In this document: positions 1 to 7,686 of the stretch, piece by piece
How positions within the stretch are numbered: position 1 is the stretch's first letter
Layout of the letters: each line of letters opens with the position of its first letter
NCBI GenBank assembly: GCA_049975345.1
Contig: JBNGDP010000002.1
Span: 1 to 64,000, forward strand
DNA: 64,000 bases
Direction of reading: 5' to 3'
Source: Oceanipulchritudo sp049975345
Lineage (GTDB): Bacteria > Verrucomicrobiota > Verrucomicrobiia > Opitutales > Oceanipulchritudinaceae
Translations under genes and position numbers: made by a program
The notes under the pieces: model-generated
What the model was told of the DNA's origin: nothing
Database searches by the model: none
Seen by the model: the letters and a program-made list of their open reading frames with translations, nothing else

Positions 1-276
1 GGCGAGGATCGAGGCAAATCGTTCCGTAGCCATCGATAACAGGTGCCGGCAGGCCTTTTCCTTGGCGCCGCCGGGTTTGGTCCCGTCGGCCACCAGCACC
101 CCGACCAGCACTCCACGGACGTCGATCTTGGCCCAGAGCTGCCGCCCGCCCGCCGGCTGCTCCTCCAGAAGCCGCACCGCATGTCCGCTCAGGGTCCGGT
201 AGGTCGCCTCGAACTGCCGCCATTCCGGATGCGTCTCCAGTTTCTCAAAAAGCACCTTGTGGATGATCAGGGACAT
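1..276 (-). CDS. N-terminal part of a probable AraC-type regulator (PocR-like sensor), cut by window edge
   Basis: Reading the minus strand from an ATG at 276 gives 92 codons open to the window edge. The start reads MSLIIHKVLFEKLETHPEWR and continues with a segment about an aromatic 'tyrosine-rich transfer to a sensory loop' pattern (FEATYRTLSG, then AVRLLEEQPAG). This order, a short helix beginning with FEKL followed by a putative ligand-binding domain, resembles the PocR-like sensory domain that precedes an AraC helix-turn-helix in many Verrucomicrobiota regulators. The DNA-binding part would lie outside the window, so the assignment is inferred from the first third only. No strong ribosome-binding site is visible. 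It is transcribed away from the scaffold gap, so its relation to the next genes is uncertain. Confidence 0.4.
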   Translation of the reverse strand, partial: MSLIIHKVLFEKLETHPEWRQFEATYRTLSGHAVRLLEEQPAGGRQLWAKIDVRGVLVGVLVADGTKPGGAKEKACRHLLSMATERFASILA

Positions 277-303
277 CGGTCAAAAGAAATGCGCGTCATT
301 ATA

Positions 304-313
304 NNNNNNNNNN
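304..313. other. Assembly gap (10 N)
   Basis: Ten consecutive undetermined bases, the usual placeholder for a scaffold join. The true distance and even the adjacency of the two sides is unknown. The flanks 277-303 and 314-375 hold nothing recognisable beyond AT-rich DNA before the next gene. Confidence 0.95.
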
Positions 314-375
314 AATGCGTAAAGAAAGCATCAACTGCGTAGAAATTTCAGAAACTAATCCCGTATCATCATATT

Positions 376-2280
376 ATGAGTTCAGCTAATACAGTATCTC
401 CTCTCCCATTCGAGGTTCCGGTGGAAGTGGCCGATCTTTTATCGGCCTGCCCGTCGTTCAAGCTGGCCGGCTCGACGCGCGACCTGCTGGAACTGGCGGT
501 TCCGTGTGAAGCGAGCGGCTGGCACGAAGTGGCCTATGAGGTGGAGGGCCGGGGCCGGGTTGTCGAGGCGCGGGTGTGCCGCGGGCGCAACGGAATCGTT
601 GCCAACTATGAGGATGCGTACATGCGGCGCCGGGATCCGGACTGCATGGTGATCGGGGACGAGTTACCGACCGACAAACCGCGCTTCAAGGAACGGTACG
701 GGAAATCCTTCGCGCCCTTGCGGGAGGAGACCTTTGCGTGGATGAAGACGCAGCCGCTGGCCCTCTTCGCCTTTTATGCGGGGGTGCAGGGGAAAGGAAC
801 GGAGGCCCTGGCCATTTTGCCGGATAATGCGGGATTCTTCGCATACGGGCTGGGGCTCCTGCAGGGCGTGATTCCGCTGGACAAAATTCCGACGAATTTC
901 CACCCGCGGGCCATCATCTACGTGGCACCGCCATTCCGGCACAGTCATTTCGAGGGCAGACAGGTTGTGGTGCACAATCGCCGCGACAAGGGGCATGAAC
1001 TGTTCAGCTATAATCTGTATCCGGGTCCGAGTGCCAAGAAGGGCATCTACGGGGTTCTCTTGAATCTCGGCGAGGCCGAGCAGTGGGTGACCATGCACTG
1101 CTCGACCGTTCAAGTGGTGACCCCCTACGAGAACAAGGTGGTCATTTCGCACGAGGGGGCCAGCGGCGGCGGCAAAAGCGAGATGCTGGAGCATGCCCAC
1201 CGGCAGGCGGACGGCAGCCTGCTTCTGGGCCGCAACATCGTCTCAGGCGAAAAGCGCACCCTGACGATGCCGAGTTTCTGCGACCTGAAGCCGGTGACGG
1301 ATGACATGGCCCTGTGCCACCCGTCCCTGGAGAAGGGCCGGGGCAAGCTGACCCTGATGGACGCGGAGGATGCCTGGTTCGTCCGCTGCAACCATATTGA
1401 CCGCTACGGGGTGGACCCGCATTTTGAAAAACTGACGGTGCAACCGGCGGAGGACCTGCTCTTTCTCAACATTGAAGGACAGCCGGGAGCGACGACCCTG
1501 ATCTGGGAACATATTGAAGATGAGCCCGGCATACCCTGCCCTAACCCGCGCGTGATCGTCCCCCGGAAAATCATTCCCGACGTGGTGGAGGGCGCGGTGG
1601 ACGTGGATGTGCGCAGCCTGGGGATCCGTACCCCGCCCTGCACGGCGGACAATCCCACCTACGGCATTGTCGGCCTGTTCCACCTGCTGCCGCCGGCACT
1701 GGCCTGGCTGTGGCGCCTGGTGGCTCCGCGGGGGCACGCCAACCCGAGCATTGTCCAGACCGAGGGCATGTCCTCGGAAGGGGTGGGATCCTACTGGCCC
1801 TTTGCCACCGGCAGGCGGGTCGACCATGCCAACCTCCTCCTCAACCAGATCATTGAAACCCCCGAAGTCCGGTACGTCCTCATCCCGAACCAGAACATCG
1901 GGGCATGGGAAGTCGGCTTCATGCCGCAGTGGATCGCCCGTGAATACATCGCCCGGCGGGGCGGCGCGCGCTTCAGCTCCGACAAGATGAAGCCCTCGCT
2001 GTGCCCGCTGCTGGGATATAATCCCGGCTCCATCGTTGTCGAGGGACGCACCATCGGGGCCTGGTTTTTTGAAGTCGACAAGCAACCGGAAGTCGGTCCG
2101 GAAGCCTATCAGGCCGGTGCGGCCATTCTCCGGGAATTCTTCCACCGCGAGCTGGAGGTTTTCCTGGTCAACGACCTCTTGCCGACCGGGCGCAAGATCA
2201 TCGAATGCTGCCTTTCCGACGGGACCGTCGCCGACTACAAGGATTTGCTCGGGCTTCCGGTCTTCGAAGAGGAGTCCTGA
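376..2280 (+). CDS. DUF4914 family protein with P-loop (PEPCK/HprK-like)
   Basis: A 634-aa cytosolic protein with no signal peptide or membrane segment. It matches what I remember of the DUF4914 family, which has about this length and no assigned function. Residues 261-268 read GASGGGKS, a Walker-A-like loop of the form found in ATP-type phosphoenolpyruvate carboxykinases and HPr kinases. About 110-140 residues further on is a conserved-looking stretch (IWEHIEDEPGIPCPNPR), and the C-terminal third (GIVGLFHLLPPALAWLW) has the length and feel of the carboxykinase C-terminal lobe. This points to an ATP- or GTP-dependent phosphotransfer activity, but the substrate cannot be told. Its stop lies 3 bases before the next gene, and a GAGGAG motif near 2267 would serve that gene, so the two are an operon. 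Confidence 0.75.
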   Translation: MSSANTVSPLPFEVPVEVADLLSACPSFKLAGSTRDLLELAVPCEASGWHEVAYEVEGRGRVVEARVCRGRNGIVANYEDAYMRRRDPDCMVIGDELPTDKPRFKERYGKSFAPLREETFAWMKTQPLALFAFYAGVQGKGTEALAILPDNAGFFAYGLGLLQGVIPLDKIPTNFHPRAIIYVAPPFRHSHFEGRQVVVHNRRDKGHELFSYNLYPGPSAKKGIYGVLLNLGEAEQWVTMHCSTVQVVTPYENKVVISHEGASGGGKSEMLEHAHRQADGSLLLGRNIVSGEKRTLTMPSFCDLKPVTDDMALCHPSLEKGRGKLTLMDAEDAWFVRCNHIDRYGVDPHFEKLTVQPAEDLLFLNIEGQPGATTLIWEHIEDEPGIPCPNPRVIVPRKIIPDVVEGAVDVDVRSLGIRTPPCTADNPTYGIVGLFHLLPPALAWLWRLVAPRGHANPSIVQTEGMSSEGVGSYWPFATGRRVDHANLLLNQIIETPEVRYVLIPNQNIGAWEVGFMPQWIAREYIARRGGARFSSDKMKPSLCPLLGYNPGSIVVEGRTIGAWFFEVDKQPEVGPEAYQAGAAILREFFHRELEVFLVNDLLPTGRKIIECCLSDGTVADYKDLLGLPVFEEES

Positions 2281-2283
2281 GCA

Positions 2284-3171
2284 TTGGAGCGCTTTGACTT
2301 CACCTTCCACAAGGGCCGCAAGCCGTCCTTTGCGGATGTGCCCCCGGCGTATAAGCGGAGGCTCTTCGATGTGGACTACATCCACCTCAAGGGCCGCCAG
2401 TACGGGGACTTTTACGTGACCGCCCACGGTTGGGCGGTCATGGAATCGCTGCTCCCGGAGCACTGGTTTGTGGGCCGGCGCTTCAGCAAGGTCGGGCGTG
2501 CCCTGCTGGGGGCGACGGGAGCGGTCTACCGGGTGCCCGTCCCCCACCCCGGACGCGAGGATTTCGCCGTGGTGGTCAAGTTCAGCCGCTTTTGCCAGAG
2601 TGTCGGCATCACGGCGATCGACCCCAATCTCCAGTTCAGCGAGGACCGGATTCAGCGAATCAAGTCCGCCCATTTTCTTTCCCCGTTCGAGGAATTCGGC
2701 AACCTCAGCAAGCTGCGCAGGGCGGCCGGGCTGCAAATTCCGACCAAGGCGCCCCTTGCCATCTATTGTCCGCCCGCCCGCTACCTGGACTGGCAACTGG
2801 GACGCGAAAGCTACCTGAAGTCGATCCACAGCCGCAGCCTGCTGGAAAGCCAGGCCGGCGTTCCGGAGGATGCGCGCATCGATTATGATTGGGAGCGGCA
2901 ATACATCCTGCTATACCGCTGGGTCAACGGGGTCGATGCTGAACAGGCCAGGGACGCGGGCCTGGTTTCCGATGCGGAGATGGTCGGGCTGGGAAAGGAG
3001 GCCCGGCGCGTCATGGAAACCCACGGATGGGAAGTGATGGACCACAAGCCCCGGCATGTCATCATCCGGGTCCGCAAAAACGATAAACTGGCACGCAGAA
3101 AGGGGGAGCTCCTGTGGGCCCTCGTCGATTACGAGCTGCTGTATCCCTACTCCCCCGGGGAAACGGCCTGA
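2284..3171 (+). CDS. Divergent protein-kinase-like fold protein (uncharacterised)
   Basis: A 295-aa protein starting at TTG 2284, 3 bases after the DUF4914 stop with a GAGGAG ribosome-binding site. I do not recognise a named family. The pattern of a protein-kinase-like fold is visible: a beta-strand with a lysine (VVVKF, K99) after a glycine-containing segment (GRALLGATGAVYRV); a hinge-like stretch (YILLYRWVNG, about 207-216); a catalytic-loop-like MDHKPRH at 252-258, equivalent to the D-x-K-P-x-N motif with His replacing Asn; and VDYE at 281-284, equivalent to DFG. Order and spacing fit, though the last two motifs are close together. Kinase activity is inferred, not shown. Its place between a P-loop protein and an adenylate kinase suggests a shared nucleotide-linked task. 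Confidence 0.6.
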   Translation: MERFDFTFHKGRKPSFADVPPAYKRRLFDVDYIHLKGRQYGDFYVTAHGWAVMESLLPEHWFVGRRFSKVGRALLGATGAVYRVPVPHPGREDFAVVVKFSRFCQSVGITAIDPNLQFSEDRIQRIKSAHFLSPFEEFGNLSKLRRAAGLQIPTKAPLAIYCPPARYLDWQLGRESYLKSIHSRSLLESQAGVPEDARIDYDWERQYILLYRWVNGVDAEQARDAGLVSDAEMVGLGKEARRVMETHGWEVMDHKPRHVIIRVRKNDKLARRKGELLWALVDYELLYPYSPGETA

Positions 3172-3241
3172 AGCGGAATACCTTTGACACAATGGCCCAA
3201 TTCAAGAAACCACTCCCTGTCACCCCAAAACAGGAAAGCCC

Positions 3242-4402
3242 ATGTTGAACATCGCCCTCTTCGGCCCGCCGGGCGCGGGTAAAGGAACGCAGTCGCAGCG
3301 GCTGATCAAGGAATACAACCTGTCCTACATCTCCACCGGGGATCTTCTTCGCAAGGAACTGGCGGAAGGAACCCAGCTCGGGGAGCAGGCGCGGGAAATC
3401 ATCGCCTCCGGGGGGCTTGTCTCCGACGAGATCATCGTGCAGATCATAGAGAAGACCATTGCCGAGAACACCCATGCCGACGGCTTCCTCTTCGATGGCT
3501 TTCCCCGGACGACGATCCAGGCCTACATCCTCGAGGGACTGATGATCAAGTTGAACACTTCCCTCACCTGTCTGATCGACCTGCACGTGCCCGAGGAGGT
3601 CTCCATCGAGCGCCTCATCAACCGCGGCAAATCCTCCGGACGAAGCGATGACAACGAGGAGGTGATCCGCAACCGCTTGAAGGAATATGCGGACAAGACC
3701 CTGCCGGTCCTCCAATTCTACAAGGACAAGGGGGTGCGCTACGAGGTCGATGCCACGCAGTCCATTGACGCCGTTCACCGCGACATCCTGGAGATCATCC
3801 GCAAAGAGCAGAACAAGCGCCTCTTCAACATTGTGATATTCGGCCATCCCGGCTCGGGGCGGGGCTCGCAGGGGAAGGCCATCGCCGAGAAGTTCGGGCT
3901 CGAGTACGTGGCCACCGGACCCATGCTGGAACAGGAAATCAAGGCCGGCACCGAACTCGGGGCAAGGATCGAAAGCCTCTACGCCAGCGGCGAGCTGGTG
4001 CCCGACGAGATCGTCGTGCCCCTCATTGAGAAGCGCCTCGCCAACGCGCAGAACGTGCGCGGGTTTATTTTCAAGGGCTTTCCCCGCACCCTGGTCCAGT
4101 CCTACATTCTGGAAGGGCTGCTGCGCAAGCATGACGCCACAATCGCCAAGGTCATTGAAATCGAGGTGCCCACGCTGGAACTGATCCGACGCCTCGACGA
4201 GCGGAGCAAGACCGACCGCTGCATGCCCTACGACTCCAGCACCGCGAAAATCGTCAAGCGCCTGCAGGAGCACGAGCAGAAGACCGTTCCGGTCATCGCC
4301 AAGTACAGCCAGCTGCACGAGGTCTCCAAGGTCGACGGCATGGCCCCGTTTGATGTCGTCTTCCAGCGCATCATCGACATTATTGAGCCCAAGGTGCTTT
4401 AA
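3242..4402 (+). CDS. adk: Tandem-domain adenylate kinase, second domain degenerate
   Basis: A 386-aa protein made of two adenylate-kinase domains. Domain 1 (about 1-190) is canonical: P-loop GPPGAGKGTQ at 8-17, AMP-site DGFPR at 85-89 and a short LID of the AK1 type (GRSDDNEE at 133-140). It should interconvert ATP plus AMP with two ADP. Domain 2 (about 194-386) repeats the fold but reads GHPGSGRGSQ at 201-210, with the P-loop lysine replaced by R207, and KGFPR at 278-282 instead of DGFPR. Usual bacterial adenylate kinases have one domain of about 185-220 aa. The second domain is probably regulatory or structural. The ribosome-binding site is AGGAAAG just before 3242. A 70-base gap separates it from the kinase-like gene, so it may share that transcript or have its own promoter (TTGACA at 3184-3189, with no clear -10). 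Confidence 0.9.
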   Translation: MLNIALFGPPGAGKGTQSQRLIKEYNLSYISTGDLLRKELAEGTQLGEQAREIIASGGLVSDEIIVQIIEKTIAENTHADGFLFDGFPRTTIQAYILEGLMIKLNTSLTCLIDLHVPEEVSIERLINRGKSSGRSDDNEEVIRNRLKEYADKTLPVLQFYKDKGVRYEVDATQSIDAVHRDILEIIRKEQNKRLFNIVIFGHPGSGRGSQGKAIAEKFGLEYVATGPMLEQEIKAGTELGARIESLYASGELVPDEIVVPLIEKRLANAQNVRGFIFKGFPRTLVQSYILEGLLRKHDATIAKVIEIEVPTLELIRRLDERSKTDRCMPYDSSTAKIVKRLQEHEQKTVPVIAKYSQLHEVSKVDGMAPFDVVFQRIIDIIEPKVL

Positions 4403-4818
4403 GGGAGTCACCTTGGCCCGGCCAAAGGGCAGCGCAAGCGGGTAATCCACGGGGCTGAGGAGTGGATAATACCGGTTTCACCAAGGTTTGATGCAATTGC
4501 GGCGGGCATTCGTGGCGCGCGCGCTTGCGCGCCGCTGCCAGGGCACTGGGAGACCATCCGCCCTTCGGCTGGCTCAGGGCGGGCAAGCGGAGGTCCCACG
4601 CTCATGCTCCACCTGATCAATCCATGCTGAAAGAGGTATAAGACGATCCCTTGACCTAGGCCGGAATTCGGAGATCGCTTAAACTGGAGCCATGAGCGGG
4701 AAAACCAGGTTCCAGGTGTTCGCCGCATGAAAATGCCTTGGTCGGCCGTCTTTCGGGCCCGGGCTCTCGCCGGCATCGAATGGTCCGGCTATGATCCGGA
4801 ACGCGCTACACCGATCAT
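4403..4818. other. Intergenic region with a GC-rich hairpin
   Basis: A 416-base gap with no convincing gene. At 4513-4532 the arms GGCGCGC and GCGCGCC face each other across a short loop with no following T-run, so it looks like a REP-type or structural hairpin rather than an intrinsic terminator. The last 90 bases may hold eroded sequence from the 5' part of the following ceramidase-like gene, because an in-frame TGA at 4792-4794 closes that reading frame just upstream of its first usable start. Confidence 0.4.
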
Positions 4819-5427
4819 GTGCGGTCCGCGATTCTCACCGCCGCCCAGCGGGCCGCCGCCCTGACCTACCCGGCGGAGGCCTGGGTCCGGGAGGCCCCGT
4901 TCGCCCTCGCCTACAAGCGGCGCGTCCTGACGGATCGCGGACTGGTCAACTGCTGGGAGCCCCAGCAGTTCCCGAACCGCCAGCCCGGCATTCCCGATGA
5001 CGTGACCTGCTCCGTCCTCCTGTTCAAACAAAAGGGAGGTCCCCGCAGCTATGTTCTCTGGTCGGTCGGGGCCCATGCCACCGTCCTCGGAAAAACGAGC
5101 CGGCTGGTCAGTGCCGATTATCCGGGCCTGGCCTGTGACCTGATCGAGGAGTCGATCCCCGGTGCCCGCAGCCTCTTCCTCATGGGCGCCTCCGGGGAAA
5201 CCCAGCCCTGGATCGCCACCCGGGAGGATCCGGAACAGCTCCGCCAGCAACTCGACGGGGAACTCGTCCTCGCAACGATCAGCAATGGGTCCCAAGGGTA
5301 CTTTCCCGCCGAAGCCGACTTTCAGAACGGTGGCTACGAGGTCGAGGCCGCCCTCCACCAGGACGTCCAACCAGGCGATGGGGAAGCATTGGTCAGCCGC
5401 CTCGTCCAGTTGGCCGAGTCCTTGTAG
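4819..5427 (+). CDS. Ceramidase-like protein fragment (neutral/alkaline non-lysosomal ceramidase family)
   Basis: A 202-aa frame starting at GTG 4819. Two blocks resemble the neutral ceramidase family: a middle block (GAHATVLG, then LVSADYPG at 96-103, then FLMGASGETQPW at 120-131) and a C-terminal block (NGSQGYFP at 156-163, NGGYEV at 170-175, then a PGDGEALV helix). In full-length relatives of about 400 aa or more the two blocks are separated by over 100 residues; here they are joined around residues 140-150, and the N-terminal part of the family is also missing. There is no signal peptide. It is either a remnant of a degraded gene or a much reduced relative; I favour a remnant. If functional it would belong to amide hydrolases acting on N-acyl lipids, but catalytic competence is doubtful. 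Confidence 0.5.
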   Translation: MRSAILTAAQRAAALTYPAEAWVREAPFALAYKRRVLTDRGLVNCWEPQQFPNRQPGIPDDVTCSVLLFKQKGGPRSYVLWSVGAHATVLGKTSRLVSADYPGLACDLIEESIPGARSLFLMGASGETQPWIATREDPEQLRQQLDGELVLATISNGSQGYFPAEADFQNGGYEVEAALHQDVQPGDGEALVSRLVQLAESL

Positions 5428-5466
5428 CCGGCCTTTTTTTGGTTCTCGCTGATTCCTGTTTTTCTT

Positions 5467-5486
5467 AGGTTGTGGACCTTTTTTTT
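5467..5486 (+). terminator. Possible intrinsic terminator after the ceramidase-like gene
   Basis: A short stem (AGGT, five-base loop, ACCT) runs straight into eight T residues. An earlier T-run follows GCCGGCC right at the stop codon (about 5428-5441). The stems are short, so this is only a plausible termination region. Confidence 0.4.
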
Positions 5487-5884
5487 ATGCATAGGACCGC
5501 TGAAGGTCCCCGTTTCCTTTCACAGGGCCGCCCCCTTGAGGAAAACGCATGCCGGAATGGCGGCGTTTGCGTAAGCCCTTTCAAATGCGTAATTGAATGA
5601 AACGTTTCGGTGTCGGTTATTTGTCGGGATTTTTTTCATGCAATTTTAATAGTACTAAAACTAATGCGCGGTTTATCTTTAGTGGCTGACCAAACTATTC
5701 CGGGACCCACTGCCTGTGCGCGGTCGGGGGGCAGTCTTTCATCCGGTTTTCGGTTTTTACATTCAGGAAAACCGAATCCGCTTCCGCGCCGGGCTTATAG
5801 CTGGCTTCCGTGCTCTCAAAAGGATTGACCCTATATAAGACAATTTTATCTTTTGCATAAGATAAACTGCACATAGAGGGCAAA
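5487..5884. promoter_or_regulatory. Intergenic region: LacI-like palindrome and candidate promoter
   Basis: About 400 bases of lower GC content without a convincing gene. A perfect 10-bp palindrome GAAACGTTTC at 5599-5608 (TGAAACGTTTCG in context) looks like the core of a LacI-family operator. Closer to the next gene, TTGACC at 5825-5830 and TATCTT at 5847-5852 are 16 bases apart and could be a sigma-70 type promoter; the region between is AT-rich. The gene at 5885 has AGAGGG as ribosome-binding site. An 84-codon minus-strand frame with a hydrophobic start crosses 5695-5949 but overlaps the next gene's start and was not called. Confidence 0.35.
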
Positions 5885-6727
5885 ATGAACAAGCTGAACA
5901 ATATATGGATCAAGGGGGCAACGGGAGCGCTGGTAGCGGGGCTGATCATCGTGGGGACGCGGCAGTTTTACCCAATGAACGGGGTGAACCTTGCGGGGCA
6001 CGTATTGACCTGGGCGATGGCGGCGATTGTGGGGTTAAAGATCACTCTTTGGGAGATCAGGGAGGAAGATTCCTGGGCGCATGGAGTGGAAGGGATGGAA
6101 GAGGCGCAAGGCGGAGCGGTTTCGACGGAGGTGGCAACCCGGATGCGTGGGCGTGAAACCACCGTGGTTGGTGGACCGGAGCGGATGGGCCTGCCTGCAC
6201 CGGTGGACCGGGGGCTGGGTTTTGGGGTTGTGCGGGAGCGGAGCGGCGTTGGTGCGAGCGAGGGATTCCGGCAGCCTGCGGAGGCGGATAAAAAGGAATG
6301 CGTGGCCTTTGCGGCCGAGAATCCGATCTGTTGGCTGGCGACGGTGGATGAGAAGAACCGGGAGCGTCCCCATGTGCGGACGGTATTCCTCTGGAGGGCC
6401 GATGAGAGCGGATTCTACTTTATACTGTTTTCCTCCAAACGGGTGAGCCGCCAGATAAAGGCCAACCCGATGGTGGAGTTGTGCTTCCAGAACCATCCGA
6501 CGGATCTGGCCAAGGCCCGGCAATTGAGGGTGAGCGGGCGCATGGAGTTGAAAAACAACCGCATTCTGCAACAAAAGGCCAGGGAGGACCGGACGATCCT
6601 GAACAAGCTGGCCGGCGACGGGGAGGAAACCCAGATGGAGATTTTCCACCTTTCCTCCTACGAAATGAAATTCTGGCAAATGGGAGCTGCGCGGCAGCGG
6701 GCCAAAAGCCAGCCTGTATGGGCTTAA
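5885..6727 (+). CDS. Membrane-anchored PNPOx-like flavin-binding protein
   Basis: A 280-aa protein with an unusual build. Residues about 14-32 and 40-58 are two hydrophobic segments, predicted membrane spans. They are followed by about 75 low-complexity, Gly/Arg-rich residues (about 60-135). From about residue 136 onward (ECVAFAAENPICWLATV, RPHVRTVFLW) the sequence is a pyridoxamine-5'-phosphate-oxidase-like split barrel of the general stress protein 26 type, which usually binds FMN or F420 and stands alone at about 140-150 aa. No ATG precedes the barrel, so the fusion appears real in this assembly unless a frameshift or a non-ATG internal start is used. The start at 5885 has a good AGAGGG site. 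The enzyme's substrate is unknown. Confidence 0.65.
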   Translation: MNKLNNIWIKGATGALVAGLIIVGTRQFYPMNGVNLAGHVLTWAMAAIVGLKITLWEIREEDSWAHGVEGMEEAQGGAVSTEVATRMRGRETTVVGGPERMGLPAPVDRGLGFGVVRERSGVGASEGFRQPAEADKKECVAFAAENPICWLATVDEKNRERPHVRTVFLWRADESGFYFILFSSKRVSRQIKANPMVELCFQNHPTDLAKARQLRVSGRMELKNNRILQQKAREDRTILNKLAGDGEETQMEIFHLSSYEMKFWQMGAARQRAKSQPVWA

Positions 6728-6758
6728 GGTCCAAACCGGGGCCGGAAGGAAGCCTCCC

Positions 6759-7658
6759 CTAGAAGCGGGCAGTGAGGGAGATTCCGGCCATCGGCGCTGA
6801 ATCAAGATCATCCTCGGCGATCTTGTCGCCGTCGCTGTCCTCGTAAGTGAGTTCCCCCTCGAGGAACATGCCGCCGTAGAGGTCGAGGGAGATGGTTTCA
6901 CTGGCTCTCCAGGAGAGGCGCAGGAAGGCGGGGAAGCCCTCCACCTCCCCGATGCCGTCGGGGTTCGGGCCATTCTCGTCGAGGCGGAAGCGGTTGGAGC
7001 GCCAACCCCCGCCAAGGGCGATCTCCCACTCCGGGGCAAAGGTGTACACGACCTCCAGGCCGGCCGGGCCTGTCGGACCGGGACGGAACGGGTTGCCGAT
7101 CCGCCAGCTTTCATTGATCCGCCAGTCGATCAGCAGCACGGGAAAGCCCTGCGTCTCCTCGAGTCCGGAGAAGACGCCGGCCCCGACGCCGATCGTCAGG
7201 GAATCGGAAAAGCGGTGTCCGTAGCTCAGGATGGCTCCTCCGCGGAGCGAATCCCCCCAATCGGCGCCGTCGCCGCGGGCGAATTCCAGGCTCGGGGCAA
7301 AAAAGAGCATGCCGGCCTCCCCCGCCGGCCTGCGCCAATTCAAGCCCACACTGTACTCGGTGACCTTGTCCCATGGTTCTTCCTGCATCAAATCGCTGGA
7401 ACCGCTGAAATCATGCGAACGGTAAACGGCGCCGAGGGACAGCCCGATGCTTTCACCCCGGCCGAGGGAGCGGTCCATGTCCACCCGCAGGCTCGTGTGA
7501 CGGGAACCCATCTCGCCCCCCTGGTCCAGGTCGGCATCGCCGATCCAGACATGGGAAAGGCTCAGGTCGGTCGAGATTTCCCCTCCCTGCCCGGAAAGAG
7601 CCATGGCAGGGATTGAAAAAAAGAAAATGGAAAGGAATCGGGATCGAATCTTGCGCAT
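6759..7658 (-). CDS. Outer-membrane beta-barrel protein
   Basis: A 299-aa protein with an N-terminal signal peptide (basic start, then LSIFFFSIPAMALSG, probable cleavage near 22). The rest is an alternation of short amphipathic strands and Gly/Asp turns and ends in ISLTARF, with the C-terminal Phe typical of BAM-assembled barrels. It looks like the DUF6268-type barrels common in Verrucomicrobiota, but I cannot place it firmly. Likely a small outer-membrane porin or structural barrel. It converges with the PNPOx-like gene (31-base gap) and is divergent from the GH28 gene; the two share the region around 7659-7686, so they may be co-regulated. Confidence 0.7.
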   Translation of the reverse strand: MRKIRSRFLSIFFFSIPAMALSGQGGEISTDLSLSHVWIGDADLDQGGEMGSRHTSLRVDMDRSLGRGESIGLSLGAVYRSHDFSGSSDLMQEEPWDKVTEYSVGLNWRRPAGEAGMLFFAPSLEFARGDGADWGDSLRGGAILSYGHRFSDSLTIGVGAGVFSGLEETQGFPVLLIDWRINESWRIGNPFRPGPTGPAGLEVVYTFAPEWEIALGGGWRSNRFRLDENGPNPDGIGEVEGFPAFLRLSWRASETISLDLYGGMFLEGELTYEDSDGDKIAEDDLDSAPMAGISLTARF

Positions 7659-7686
7659 AGGGGCAGGTTTTTCAAAAATCCGGCAA

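Noticed and set aside
43..342. A plus-strand frame crossing the N gap
   Set aside because: It includes undetermined bases and is antisense to a frame with regulator-like sequence.
4513..4532. The GC-rich hairpin as an intrinsic terminator of adk
   Set aside because: No T-run follows it, and it lies more than 100 bases after the stop codon.
5695..5949. An 84-codon minus-strand frame with a hydrophobic start
   Set aside because: It overlaps the start of the PNPOx-like gene, has no ribosome-binding site and no recognisable family. It cannot be excluded but is not supported.
7603..7686. An N-terminal extension of the GH28 protein by 28 residues
   Set aside because: It would overlap the first codons of the divergent barrel gene and adds Lys/Arg-rich sequence before the conserved family start.
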